46,184 bases of DNA from Halobaculum saliterrae (GCF_009831625.1 NZ_WUUS01000014.1:1-46184); one strand, 5' to 3'; positions 24,062-32,892 are shown, numbered from the stretch's first letter. The notes: a model not told the origin generated them from the sequence alone. Translations and numbers: made by a program.

Positions 24062-24430
24062 CTACCCATCGTACCGGAAGTCACGATGTTCGTTATCGAT
24101 GGGGGCGGGATTCCCGACCTCTTCTGCAAGGCTCTGGAGTTCAGAGAGAGTCATACTGTCAACAGGTTCGCTAGTTCGCATCCGTAGCTCCCTCACCAAG
24201 TTTTCTCGATTGGCAGGAACCCAATTGTCGCCGAAGTAGTATCCAAAGATCTCTTCGGTCCAGTAATTATCCTCGACATCGTCACGGGTTGCTTCAAAGT
24301 GATCGAGCCTACTTCTGACATGGCCTTCGGATACGTCAGAGTCGATGTTATTGGTGACTGCCTCTGCGTCGAACCAGTCATCAGGACTGGCTTGGAGAAA
24401 GTCGATGATCTCAGAGTCTACGGCCGCCAT
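24062..24430 (-). CDS. Hypothetical winged-helix-like protein
   Basis: The 122-residue protein starts MAAVDSEIIDFLQASPDDWFDAEAV and has a helix-helix-helix-strand order with VRSRLDHFEATRDDVEDNYW that suits a winged helix. The C-terminal part is helical (MTLSELQSLAEEVGNP). A TATTTAAATA-type AT stretch directly upstream (about 24440-24465) is a likely promoter. The role is probably regulatory, but the target is not known. Confidence 0.6.
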   Translation of the reverse strand: MAAVDSEIIDFLQASPDDWFDAEAVTNNIDSDVSEGHVRSRLDHFEATRDDVEDNYWTEEIFGYYFGDNWVPANRENLVRELRMRTSEPVDSMTLSELQSLAEEVGNPAPIDNEHRDFRYDG

Positions 24431-24540
24431 AGTGTCATATTATACACTGGTATTTAAATACCTTTTAGTACCGAAGTGAAAGTGAAAATTGCGGGCAAAC
24501 GGACCACACTATGAAATTCTGAGCTCAAATACGAACTCGA

Positions 24541-25113
24541 CTACTCCCCGAGGCGTTCTCGAACTTGGGTAACGTACGGACTGGTGTCCCAACTTCGATG
24601 TGGGCTGATCACGGAGAGCAGCGTCCGCGCCGCTTCGTCGGTTAGATAGCCGTTTCGTGCGTACTCACTGATGAGTCGCGGTGTCGGCACAATTCGTGGT
24701 CCCTGTAGCACCGCGTGGATGAGCGGGAAATTTGTCCCGCCGAACTCGTCGGTGAGAAAGCCGTCGACGTCACGTGTATTCGCAAGAACGATCCCGTCGG
24801 TTTCACCGTCGTCGAGGCCGAACGTCGGCCGCGAGTCTGGGGTTTCCGCACGCTCGTAGGGATCCTCGACGGTGTAGAAGTCACGAGCTGCGAGCACGTT
24901 CGTCGCTGCGGCGCCGTGGATATCCTGATACTGGGTAAGATCCTGAAGTTCGGCGACAACCTCCGGGGGCACGAACACGTCACAGGAGGTGAGCAGATAC
25001 TGGAGCGGGTCGGGCTCGGTGGCAGTATCGTACGTGTCGTCGGCCCGCGGTACGGCCAGACTGACCAGTGCGCTCGTGTCAGCGACGATCGTCCGCAGTC
25101 GCTGCTCACTCAT
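24541..25113 (-). CDS. PIN-domain protein (VapC-like toxin candidate)
   Basis: The 190-residue protein has the acidic residues of a PIN nuclease: VADTSALVSLAV (D12), VVAELQDL (E55), DDGETDGIVLA (E104, D106) and FLTDEFGG (D122). PIN toxins cleave RNA, often tRNA or rRNA, using magnesium. Its ATG overlaps the stop of the ribbon-helix-helix gene (TGATG), so the two form a coupled pair like VapBC, though it is longer than the usual 130 residues. Toxicity is not shown by sequence alone. Confidence 0.78.
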   Translation of the reverse strand: MSEQRLRTIVADTSALVSLAVPRADDTYDTATEPDPLQYLLTSCDVFVPPEVVAELQDLTQYQDIHGAAATNVLAARDFYTVEDPYERAETPDSRPTFGLDDGETDGIVLANTRDVDGFLTDEFGGTNFPLIHAVLQGPRIVPTPRLISEYARNGYLTDEAARTLLSVISPHRSWDTSPYVTQVRERLGE

Positions 25114-25475
25114 CACTCGTCGGCAGTAGTGTCGACTGTCACCGCGTCTCCACCATAGATGTCGACGTCCTCAGGGGCCGCGAGATCGAGTGGCTCGTCG
25201 TCGAGGTCCGCCTTGAGCAGCCGCAGCCGCTGAGCAGTTTCGGCGCCGACAAGCTGCTTGACAGTCTCGAACTCCATCTGGTCGTCGTAGTACTTCGTCG
25301 CGACCAGCTCTTGGAACGTCTCGCTGTCGGCGGTCTCTTCGATATATTCACGGATAGCCTCGACAAGCAGGTCCGTCCGATCCTTATCGAAGAGGTCGGC
25401 AATTGCGTCAAGCCGGTCGACGAGATACTCCGGGGACTGGAAGTGGACGCGTCGCGGCTCGTCACTCGAACTCAT
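25113..25475 (-). CDS. Ribbon-helix-helix protein (VapB-like antitoxin candidate)
   Basis: With the ATG at 25475 the protein has 120 residues. The N-terminal RRVHFQSPEYLVDRLDAIA...RTDLLVEAIREYI is a typical ribbon-helix-helix. The remainder is acidic and would contact the PIN partner. A perfect palindrome, CTATGTGCA / TGCACATAG, ends two bases before the start codon and is the likely operator for autoregulation. The stop overlaps the start of the PIN gene. Confidence 0.8.
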   Translation of the reverse strand: MSSSDEPRRVHFQSPEYLVDRLDAIADLFDKDRTDLLVEAIREYIEETADSETFQELVATKYYDDQMEFETVKQLVGAETAQRLRLLKADLDDEPLDLAAPEDVDIYGGDAVTVDTTADE

Positions 25476-25476
25476 C

Positions 25477-25499
25477 CTATGTGCATATCTTGCACATAG
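25477..25499. promoter_or_regulatory. Palindromic operator of the RHH-PIN pair
   Basis: Nine-base arms CTATGTGCA (25477-25485) and TGCACATAG (25491-25499) are perfect inverted repeats with a 5-bp spacer. Further TGCACA copies lie at 25521-25526 and 25532-25537. Tandem half-sites in front of a ribbon-helix-helix gene are the usual arrangement for cooperative autorepression. Confidence 0.75.
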
Positions 25500-25550
25500 A
25501 GTGATAACCGTTTCGGCGTCTGCACACAGCTTGCACATCGAGGGGTGAAA

Positions 25551-25883
25551 TCAAGAATCGTCCTGTCGTGCGTTCAGCTCTTCAAGAACCTGGACAGCCG
25601 TTGTCCCGATTCGAACGCCGTCGATGTTGTCGACGTCGAGGTCCGCCGTCGCAGTTCGAAACGGATACTCCTCTACGAGAATCCGATGGATAACGGTTCG
25701 AATAGTCTCCGAGTCATATCTGTCGACGAGAGTCGCCATCGCTTCGTCCAGGTGGGCGTCCTGATGATCCGCTCGTGGGTTCTCTGCTCGCTCGAGGACG
25801 AGGTCGATGACGTCATCAACCGATGGATGCTCTGGGTGCCCGGTGCGCTCACGAACGTCATAGAGGGGCTCAGAGTCGGTCAT
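25551..25883 (-). CDS. Hypothetical acidic helical protein
   Basis: The 110-residue protein MTDSEPLYDVRERTGHPEHP... has a helical core with HLDEAMATLVDRYDSETIRTVIHRILVEEY and no cysteines. It follows the zinc-ribbon gene by 5 bp and precedes the RHH-PIN pair by about 75 bp on the same strand. The family is common in haloarchaeal plasmids as far as I can judge, but it has no known function. Confidence 0.62.
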   Translation of the reverse strand: MTDSEPLYDVRERTGHPEHPSVDDVIDLVLERAENPRADHQDAHLDEAMATLVDRYDSETIRTVIHRILVEEYPFRTATADLDVDNIDGVRIGTTAVQVLEELNARQDDS

Positions 25884-25888
25884 CATAC

Positions 25889-26242
25889 TTACTCCGTCGC
25901 GTTCTCGTTCGTGTCTTCCGCCGCTGGCTCCAGCCGTCGCTGTCGACGAACCTCCGCAAGCGTGTCCTCCAGCGTCCCAAGAGCCTCGATGGCCGCGAGC
26001 TCATCGGTGATCTCCTCCAGAAGACGGGCACGCTCGATCGCGTCAGCATCGCCGGCGGTCGTATCGATTGCCTCGACGCGGAGCCGGCGCTCCTCTTGCC
26101 ACCCACAGTCCCAGCACGTCCGGACGACGTCGAAACGCTCGTCTTCAGCAGCATCAAGCACCACGTCGGTCAGTGACGTCGACGGGAGTCGGTCCGGCCC
26201 GACCTCGAGCGTGACCGGGCCACCGCACGCAGGACAGTCCAT
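25889..26242 (-). CDS. Zinc-ribbon protein with helical tail
   Basis: The 117-residue protein starts MDCPACGGPVTLEVGPD and has a second knuckle CWDCGWQEERRL near residue 43, giving a four-cysteine zinc ribbon. A charged helical tail (about 60-115) may form a coiled coil. It is the first gene of a four-gene leftward run that ends with the PIN protein. Confidence 0.68.
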   Translation of the reverse strand: MDCPACGGPVTLEVGPDRLPSTSLTDVVLDAAEDERFDVVRTCWDCGWQEERRLRVEAIDTTAGDADAIERARLLEEITDELAAIEALGTLEDTLAEVRRQRRLEPAAEDTNENATE

Positions 26243-26995
26243 ATCCTACAGATGCGCGCCGCAGTCATCAACATCAGGGGCCCATGAGACGGACCCACAG
26301 ACAGAACTCTCGAGGAGGCAAACCTGATACCTCAGGCTGGTCGTTGGGACGACAATCACCCCGGTGGCTCAGTAGACGATACTGTGCTCTCAAACTGATA
26401 CATTTCGGAAAGCAGGACTCCAGAGATGGCCCCTCGGCCGGAGAGAGCCGGCGGCCTTCGCACATTGCATATCGCCCCTTTCTTTGGACGAAACCCGCGA
26501 TATGCAAGGCGGAATAACACGCTCAAATCGCAGAAGACCCTCGTCGGGCCGATTTGAGGCGGTAGAAAATACCTCGACGAGCTGCCGACTCACCACTATT
26601 TCGCTAAAATTGCTCGACCGGCGGGTAAGCGGGGCAAATTCGGGGAGTACCGATGAGAGCCACGAATGACTTTGTGTCAAGAACACCTCGCTGAATAGCC
26701 GCGCTCTCCCGAGAGATGGCGAAAGAATCCCCGATTCCCGCGAATTCGGGACGCTGAACCCGCTCAAAATTGCCCGACGGGGTTTCAGTACAAGCGAGAT
26801 AGCACTACACGTAATCCTCTCGATATCCTGAGAGGTCACTCGTTCACAGTCCGAACTCGGTAGTAGACACGCACAGAGATTAACCAACAATCCGAATCGA
26901 AAGCAGAGCCTGTTGGTTAATGACCTACCCCCTCCACTGTTTCCGAAGCTTTGTCGCCGGCGATTCATCTGAGAAGCGGAACCAGCGAGGACTCG
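26243..26995. other. Long stretch without a credible gene
   Basis: About 750 bp. A 192-codon open frame on the minus strand (26390-26968) is rich in Ser, Arg, Cys and Leu and lacks the acidic bias of the real genes, so I do not call it. The only clear structure is an inverted repeat TTGCATATCGC (26465-26475) and GCGATATGCAA (26497-26507). The DNA may be decayed genes. Confidence 0.5.
26465..26507. repeat. Perfect 11-bp inverted repeat
   Basis: TTGCATATCGC at 26465-26475 and GCGATATGCAA at 26497-26507 with a 21-nt spacer. No gene starts within 400 bp, so its role is unclear: it may be a protein-binding site or an RNA hairpin. Confidence 0.5.
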
Positions 26996-27130
26996 ATGTC
27001 AGTCACGACTGGTGTACAGGCCTGGCTCGCCTCACGAGCAGGACGGAATTTGAAGACCACAGAACTCGAAGAATTAGAAGAGGCGATGGCCGATGGATCA
27101 CGCACCGCCCGAAGCTCGAACGCGAGCTGA
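26996..27130 (+). CDS. Small protein, 44 aa
   Basis: An ATG at 26996 opens MSVTTGVQAWLASRAGRNL, followed by TTELEELEEAMADGSR, and ends at TGA 27128-27130. Codon choice is haloarchaeal and the helix is amphipathic. The gene overlaps the start of the 322-residue gene by 38 bases in another frame, which suggests translational coupling. A short upstream gene of this type could be a partner or leader peptide. Confidence 0.5.
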   Translation: MSVTTGVQAWLASRAGRNLKTTELEELEEAMADGSRTARSSNAS

Positions 27131-28061
27131 CGACATCCTCGAGGATTGGTCCCCGCCGACACTCGATATTCTCTGGGCGATCGCACAATGGTACAACGGC
27201 GCCGTGCTGGAGCGAGACGACCAGCGCTATCACATCGGGTGGCACCGTCCGCCGGACCTCCAGACGCTCCTCGGCTGTTCCGACGCGGAGTGGGAGCAAC
27301 GATACGAAGCTGTCTTCGCCGACTTACAGACCCCTGCGACGTCGCCGACGCTCGTCGAGAACCGACACGGCGGCCAGAGCGAGGAATCACAGCCGTGGCT
27401 TACGGAGCAGTACATCCTCCGGCGTAAGGTTCGGTGGACACCGACCCGGAGCGCCCGAACCGCGATGGACACGCTCTTCGCCGGCCTGTTCGACGCTGAC
27501 GACCTCCCGCAGCATCAGCTCAAGGCCGACAGCGGCCTCGTCGGTGATTGGGACGAGTCGCTCCTCCACCGCACCGGCGTCGCCGTCGTGGCCGCGGTCT
27601 GGCGCCAGCAGGGACGCTCCGTCGAGCTGTATCCCGGCGAACAGGGGCAGGCCCAGCCGGACGTTCGGAGTACAGCACTCGACGGTACTACCTGGGAAGC
27701 CGAGGTGCTGACTGACCACCACGACCGGGCGATGCCCCGATCGAAGTTCGCGACCTTCGCCGAGCGACCGGAGCGACAGCACCTCTGGATCTTCGAGAAC
27801 CGAGAAACTGCTTTCGAGACGCTGAACCGCCTCCACGAGGCCGGCAACGTCGACTGCAAGATCGCGAACGCGCCGTTCGACACGCCGGAAAACTACAGCC
27901 TCCAGGTCGGCAACCGCTACCTCGACCAGAGCCATACCGACGCCGACTACCACTGTCCCGGCATCGACCGGATCGACACGATCACCGGCTGGTATGGCCG
28001 CCACTACGACGACGCCGCTCGCGCCAACCTCGCGACATCGACATCCACCACCCACCCCTGA
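27093..28061 (+). CDS. Hypothetical protein with possible PD-(D/E)XK nuclease core
   Basis: The 322-residue protein MDHAPPEARTRADDILEDWS... has a Trp-rich helical first half. Near residue 190 it has GQAQPDVRSTALDGTTWEAEV, a PDV...ExE arrangement as in restriction-like nuclease folds, followed by SKFATFAERPERQHLWIFEN. The tail is Thr/Ser-rich. The nuclease reading needs structure prediction. It could be a DNA-processing protein of the plasmid. Confidence 0.6.
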   Translation: MDHAPPEARTRADDILEDWSPPTLDILWAIAQWYNGAVLERDDQRYHIGWHRPPDLQTLLGCSDAEWEQRYEAVFADLQTPATSPTLVENRHGGQSEESQPWLTEQYILRRKVRWTPTRSARTAMDTLFAGLFDADDLPQHQLKADSGLVGDWDESLLHRTGVAVVAAVWRQQGRSVELYPGEQGQAQPDVRSTALDGTTWEAEVLTDHHDRAMPRSKFATFAERPERQHLWIFENRETAFETLNRLHEAGNVDCKIANAPFDTPENYSLQVGNRYLDQSHTDADYHCPGIDRIDTITGWYGRHYDDAARANLATSTSTTHP

Positions 28062-28408
28062 TATCTCTCACCTATCGAACATACCTCACCTAGACACCAC
28101 TCTCGCAGTATTTCTCACCCCCTCTCTCCTAATAATCGCGGAGATTTACACAGGTGAGAGCCACCGACTCAAGGGGTGTTCAGTACCGAGAGGCTACAGA
28201 ATCATCCTGAAACACCTGTGTAAACAGCACATCTCCGACCCGAGTAGAATTTACAGAGGTCTCCAACCCGTGTGTTCAGAATACTAGAATATATTTCGTC
28301 CCGATCACGCGGTTCGTTACTAACCTCGTCGAACGTCCGAACGATTCCTTCGATGCACTCGGTAGAGAACAGTCCTATGTTTATGGCCGCTCCGATCGAT
28401 ACCACGAT
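28062..28408. other. Intergenic stretch with a 12-bp inverted repeat
   Basis: No gene is supported here. TTTACACAGGTG (28145-28156) and CACCTGTGTAAA (28213-28224) are perfect reverse complements 56 bp apart. A related TTTACAGAGGT follows at about 28251-28261. These may be binding sites for a regulator of the membrane protein gene at 28409. Confidence 0.5.
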
Positions 28409-29041
28409 ATGGTCCCCTCAAATCGGCTGCCAGATGCGGTGACCGTGAGCCGACTGCTGGGCGGGCTCGCCGTCGTGCTGGCTGGCCTAGGGGCTGTCCT
28501 CCTCCTGTTCCCCCAACCGCTGGCTGATGTTTTCTTCGCCGTGTGGGTGCTCTTTGCTGTCATCCTCACTGTGGTCGGGGCACTCGGGGCATGGACGCGC
28601 CGGACTGCCCTCCTCTGGGTGGCAGCGTTGCTGCTGGTGGGATTGTCTATCGTCGGGATGTGGTCACTAGGTCCTTTCGTTGCCCCAGCCGCACTCGTGC
28701 TACTCGGGGCCGCCGTGGCGTCGCTGTGGACTGGTCCACGACCGGGCGCCCACAAGGCGGTCCTGGATGATCCGCCCTCCGTGTTGGAAGCTGTGCTCAA
28801 GACGCTTGGCGGTGCAGTTCTGATGGTGGTCGGCGCGATCCTCGCATACGAGGGCACCATCGTCCGGGAGCTATTCACCAGAGGCTGCGCCAGCGAGACG
28901 CTGGATTGTGCGCTCGCAGTGACGCGGTGGGATGCTGTTGGCCTTGCCGTGCTCGGGGTGGCGGCTATCGGAATCGGCGGGTGGATGGTTTGGACGCAGG
29001 TGGCTGTCGGTCGGATACTCGCATCAAACCAGGCCGGATAG
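28409..29041 (+). CDS. Multi-pass membrane protein
   Basis: This 210-residue protein has about six hydrophobic segments (around 15-35, 40-60, 67-84, 88-105, 130-147, 178-200) and short loops. A loop between helices five and six has two cysteines (RGCASETLDCAL) that could form a disulphide outside the cell. No family is recognised. Confidence 0.68.
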   Translation: MVPSNRLPDAVTVSRLLGGLAVVLAGLGAVLLLFPQPLADVFFAVWVLFAVILTVVGALGAWTRRTALLWVAALLLVGLSIVGMWSLGPFVAPAALVLLGAAVASLWTGPRPGAHKAVLDDPPSVLEAVLKTLGGAVLMVVGAILAYEGTIVRELFTRGCASETLDCALAVTRWDAVGLAVLGVAAIGIGGWMVWTQVAVGRILASNQAG

Positions 29042-29158
29042 ACCCCCCGTATGCCACGATGAAACCAGAACCGAGGCGGATCCTGAGAGACGACGTGGAA
29101 ACACTATCCGGACTGAAGAGAAGAAAGAATGAGTTCCAGACTGATTAGATGCGGCTCT

Positions 29159-29692
29159 CTACGATTTCTCTCGGGATAACTCAACTTCCGGAAAGAATGG
29201 AAGGCGTTCGATAAGAATCGTCCCAGTAACCACGATAATCACCGCCAGCACGCCGGCGATCTCGGGGGAGACACCACCAGACTGGGTGCCGACAAAGGCG
29301 ATCACGCCAAACCCAACGAGAAATGGAAGACTCCACGCCATTGCTGCATGGGTCAGGAGGGCCAAGCGACTACGGATCCTTCCGCGACGGCGGAGGACAA
29401 TGAGCGTCAGGGGGAGAACAACAATAAGAAGGAGTAACGCGACGACATCGTATCGTTGGGCTGTCCCTGCGACCACGATAACGAACCCGGAGAGACCGAG
29501 GGCGAGGAGGAGTACTGCCGCCACCAAGTAGTGCAGCGCCTTTGGAATCCGCCGATCAAACTGGGTCATGACAATCGCCACAACCGTCCCGACCCCCAAG
29601 AGGGCGACAATCCCGAAGAGATAGATAAAGAGAAAGAGGAGGCCCCACCCGGTGCCATGGTCTGGGACGGGAGTCGGTGATGGCTGTGTCAT
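29159..29692 (-). CDS. Multi-pass membrane protein
   Basis: With the ATG at 29692 (MTQPSPTPVPDHGTGWGLLF) the protein has 177 residues and five predicted membrane segments (about 15-40, 52-72, 78-98, 115-135, 142-162). A loop of basic residues (RRRGRIRSR) between helices three and four should face the cytoplasm. It is convergent with the membrane protein at 28409. Function unknown. Confidence 0.66.
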   Translation of the reverse strand: MTQPSPTPVPDHGTGWGLLFLFIYLFGIVALLGVGTVVAIVMTQFDRRIPKALHYLVAAVLLLALGLSGFVIVVAGTAQRYDVVALLLLIVVLPLTLIVLRRRGRIRSRLALLTHAAMAWSLPFLVGFGVIAFVGTQSGGVSPEIAGVLAVIIVVTGTILIERLPFFPEVELSREKS

Positions 29693-29804
29693 CGTTTCAA
29701 TTAGATACGAAATGATGCAAAACTCTTTGCTGAATATACACCCTGTATGCAGCACAACTCCTGAGACTTATCATGGACTGATATTTCAATAAGATCAGAT
29801 ACGG

Positions 29805-30779
29805 CTACACCGTGTCTCGAGGGTCGTAGTAGTTGTCGGTCAGTTCGAGTGCCCGTTCGATAGTCCGTTCGTCGTATAGCGTATCCTCCGAAACAAGGCT
29901 TACCCACTCGGCTCGATTCCGATCCGATTGCCGAACCAGCCGTTCTATCTGCTCGCCATCGCCCCCAGTCCAATACGCAAGCTGGCTGCAGAACGCGACG
30001 TCAGCCTCCGTTTGGCTCGCATACCCCGCACTACTGCCACTCCACAGCCGCCGGAAGACGCTGCCAGCGGGCCCATATTGGGCCTGTTCAATGACCGCTG
30101 TGTCACTCAAGTCGACGTCGACACCGGGCTCTGATGGCAGCTCACCGAATTCCTGAACATCGACGACAGACAGCGTGGCCGCAGCTTCGGTTGGGTTGGT
30201 AGCTCCTTTCCACGCCTTGTAGACACCCCGGAGTTCCGTCGTTCGTTCAGTGACTGTCGCCGGCGTCGACGACAGCCGATCGCCCGTAATCGGGACATAG
30301 AACTCCGCATCACAGATGTCGATCGGTCCGGAGGTCCAACTCGGTGGCTGTCCCGCAACGATAATCCGAATGCTCTGACCGTCGTATGCAGCTTCGGTAT
30401 AGGAATCAAGCGTCTCAATCACCGTCCGGGCCCAGTCATCAAGGTCGCCGGTCTCAGGATCACGACAGGTGGAGAGTTCGACAGCAGTGAATGGATCATC
30501 GTGTGTGGGATAGAAGGCGAGTCCGTCGACATCCAGTTCGGACGCCGTCGCCGTGGCATATGCATCCTCAAAACCACTCCACGTATCTTCGTCATCGAAG
30601 GTTGCCCGCTCGCCGGTCGCCGGATCGATCGGTGTAAGCGAAATTCCGTCTGCCGAGTCGCCAGCATCAACCGCCCGCCAACAGACCCACTGCTCGCGCT
30701 TGCGAAGCGCCTCGGGAACGGTCTCCCAGCCGGGAATGCGTTCACTGAGCATCGGTACGACCTCCCTCTGGATGGCCAA
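29805..30779 (-). CDS. PrimPol (NrS-1 polymerase-like) protein, catalytically degenerate
   Basis: The 324-residue protein follows the pattern of bifunctional primase-polymerases: ETVPEALRKREQWVCWRAVD at the N-terminus, DDPFTAVELSTCRDPETGDL near 115-135, and YASQTEADVAFCSQLAYWTGGD with RLVRQSDRNRAEWVS in the C-terminal part. These enzymes begin DNA chains on plasmids and viruses. In active relatives the second motif reads DLDD-like and a His lies in GxGxHIIVxG. Here they read ELST and SIRIIVAG, so the metal-binding aspartates and the histidine appear replaced. There is no helicase domain. A second ATG at 30752 may be the true start. It may be an inactive or DNA-binding relic. Confidence 0.68.
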   Translation of the reverse strand: MAIQREVVPMLSERIPGWETVPEALRKREQWVCWRAVDAGDSADGISLTPIDPATGERATFDDEDTWSGFEDAYATATASELDVDGLAFYPTHDDPFTAVELSTCRDPETGDLDDWARTVIETLDSYTEAAYDGQSIRIIVAGQPPSWTSGPIDICDAEFYVPITGDRLSSTPATVTERTTELRGVYKAWKGATNPTEAAATLSVVDVQEFGELPSEPGVDVDLSDTAVIEQAQYGPAGSVFRRLWSGSSAGYASQTEADVAFCSQLAYWTGGDGEQIERLVRQSDRNRAEWVSLVSEDTLYDERTIERALELTDNYYDPRDTV

Positions 30780-31375
30780 GATGTCTCGTCTTGTCCGAAC
30801 TGTGCCACAGTCCTGTAGAGCGTCGATACCTGGAGGGCGACATTAGTGAGTGACAGGCCCGCGTAGAACTTGTACTCTCTGGGGGCGGAGAAGTCTCACA
30901 CTCGATCATAATCGGGATAACTCCGTCTACTAGCGGAGAGAATTCCGATTGTGAAATCCGGATTTAGCGTCTTATTCACAGAATATCCCCGAAATCAGGG
31001 GGTGAACCGGAGCTAGGAAAGCTGACGAGGAACCAAATGAAGTGATTATCCGAGAACAACGGTTACAATATCTTGATACAAAACGTTCGATTCTGAGAGA
31101 GCTATATCCAGAAACCACGGCGAAAGATGGCTTACTCGAACTTATTTCGGCGTTTTGGAATATGCCTGTTGTGTATAAGACAATAGTAACACGGAGAACA
31201 GGGTGGAAAACCATTAAGTTCAGACAGAACCTCCGTTAGAGTAGGCCGTTGGGAATGCGACGTTGTCCGGTGAGAGCCCGCTCAGAGTGCCGTGGACGCC
31301 TACTTCTCGAACAGAACCCGGACTCACGCCGAGGAACTGCCACCCGTAGTGATCGAGAACCCACCACACTACACA
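30780..31375. other. AT-richer intergenic stretch with nested hairpin
   Basis: No credible gene in nearly 600 bp; a 65-codon frame at 31042-31239 lacks acidic bias. A nested stem at 30910-30950 pairs AATCGG with CCGATT and, inside it, CTCCG with CGGAG, with loop TCTACTAG. It lies about 130 bp upstream of the PrimPol-like gene and could be a regulatory structure or a priming site. Confidence 0.5.
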
Positions 31376-32137
31376 ATGAGTACCAGCGATTCCGACGACA
31401 CTGACCGACTCGAACAGTATATCCGCGATGAGAAGAGCCATCTCGACAGTTGCGAGAGCATGATTGCGCTCGCGAATTGGCTCTACGCGAACGAGTATTT
31501 CGAGACCAACGACCGCGTGGTCCCCACGAGTGACCTCAAAGAGATCCTCGGCGACCGGCTCGAATACGGCGTGGACACGCTCCTCGACCATCTCGAAGGT
31601 ATCAACGTCGTCGACGAAGTCTCACAAGGAGGCGGTCAGTTCATCCTACATGAGCGGACTGGACAGGCGTTCTTCGACCCGAACAACAGAGAGATGCTGC
31701 CACTCCTCGACGAAGAGATCTCGCGGTTCCTCGAGGACCTACACGAGCAAGAAGGCCAAGCGCTGGAGTCCGAAGACGCTGGCGACGACGAGACGCAGTC
31801 GGTCGCTGACGGCGGAGAACCCGAAGATGCCGATCCGGATGAGACCGACGAGACGGAGGCTGACGGCGAGGAGGACCCCGACGATGTGCCGACAACGCTT
31901 CGCGCAGTTGCCGCAGCTGCACTAGATGCCGAGGGACCGCTCGAGGACGCGCTCACGAACCCCACGGACCATATCGAGCGGATCGTTCGATTCGACGACG
32001 TGGTTACGGCAGTCATCGAGAGCGACGAAGTGAGCCGCGGGCGTACGTACGAGCCGATGGGCTGGCGCAACGCTGCCAACAAATGGGTGCTGACGACGAC
32101 GGCGAAAGCACGCAAAGAGAACGAATCGTTGTCGTAA
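31376..32137 (+). CDS. Acidic winged-helix-like protein
   Basis: With the ATG at 31376 (MSTSDSDDTDRLEQYIRDEK) the protein has 253 residues. Residues 25-105 look like a winged helix (LANWLYANEYFETNDRVV, then DLKEILGDRLEYGVDTLLDHLEGINVVDEV). A linker of about 50 residues is almost entirely Asp, Glu, Ala and Thr. The C-terminal 90 residues are a second folded region ending in a basic helix. This looks like a DNA-binding protein with a flexible acidic hinge. No family is named. Confidence 0.62.
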   Translation: MSTSDSDDTDRLEQYIRDEKSHLDSCESMIALANWLYANEYFETNDRVVPTSDLKEILGDRLEYGVDTLLDHLEGINVVDEVSQGGGQFILHERTGQAFFDPNNREMLPLLDEEISRFLEDLHEQEGQALESEDAGDDETQSVADGGEPEDADPDETDETEADGEEDPDDVPTTLRAVAAAALDAEGPLEDALTNPTDHIERIVRFDDVVTAVIESDEVSRGRTYEPMGWRNAANKWVLTTTAKARKENESLS

Positions 32138-32172
32138 TCGATCAGCACCAGTAATTGGCGTCGACCAGTGAG

Positions 32173-32892
32173 TTAGTTCAATTCATTCCGCACAGCCGAG
32201 TAGAGGAAGTCCTGGACATCCCGGTACGTTGGGTCGCTTGCGACTTTCTCATCGATCCGTTCCCACAGCTCACTGGGCACTTCGAGCTGTCTACCACCGG
32301 CTTGCTCTTCACGTAATTCCTCAAGATCGATGTCGAAGGCGTCGTCATCATAGTGGGCGTTAAACGCGGCGTCCGCTGCCTCAAGATCTGCCGCAGCCGC
32401 GGGGACGTCTGGCGCCGACTCAGACTCGTTGACCACCGTCCGAAGATCGTACTTCTCGTACGCCTCCCGCACATCATCGACAAAGTCCCAGTACTCCTCA
32501 ACGGACGCCGTCTGCCTGTTGGGGGCGTCGTAACCGAGGCCCTCCATCCCAGCTACCGCACGCTTGTTGAGGATCGCGTAGGTGTCCGGCGCGAGGACGT
32601 GGAGGAGCTCGGTCGCAGTAGCCCAGCCGAAGCCATCGAGTTCCAGCACATCCTCGAGCAAGTCCGTGTTCTCGAGTGCTTGCTCGACTGCGGTGGCAAC
32701 CTCCTTGGGCGTCTGGTCGTCGAACACGATATCGTCGACGTAGTAGTCGATGCTGCGGCGGGGCTCGGTCGCCCAGAAGCCGTCGTGGGCTACTAACTCT
32801 GCGAATGCGTCGCGAGTCGGGTTCTCGAGGAACGCCTCGGCCAATTCGCGCTTCTTTTCGATGTCGTCGTTTCGGTTGGGGTAGTATGTCAT
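32173..32892 (-). CDS. Helix-hairpin-helix-containing protein
   Basis: With the ATG at 32892 (MTYYPNRNDDIEKKREL) the protein has 239 residues, mainly helical. A segment near residue 95, LELDGFGWATATELLHVL, followed by APDTYAILNKRAV, resembles the helix-hairpin-helix and following helix in DNA-glycosylase-like and related proteins. The C-terminal part has LEVPSELWERIDEKV, which resembles a small DNA-binding segment. An upstream start at 32943 adds a basic stretch. Possible DNA binding; no enzyme activity is claimed. Confidence 0.6.
   Translation of the reverse strand: MTYYPNRNDDIEKKRELAEAFLENPTRDAFAELVAHDGFWATEPRRSIDYYVDDIVFDDQTPKEVATAVEQALENTDLLEDVLELDGFGWATATELLHVLAPDTYAILNKRAVAGMEGLGYDAPNRQTASVEEYWDFVDDVREAYEKYDLRTVVNESESAPDVPAAAADLEAADAAFNAHYDDDAFDIDLEELREEQAGGRQLEVPSELWERIDEKVASDPTYRDVQDFLYSAVRNELN

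Noticed and set aside
26390-26968. 192-codon open frame on the minus strand
   Set aside because: It is rich in Ser, Arg, Leu and Cys with no motif and no haloarchaeal acidic bias, and no promoter or start context was seen.
31042-31239. 65-codon open frame in the gap before the acidic winged-helix gene
   Set aside because: It is basic and AT-rich, with no motif and no clear promoter, so I left it as non-coding.
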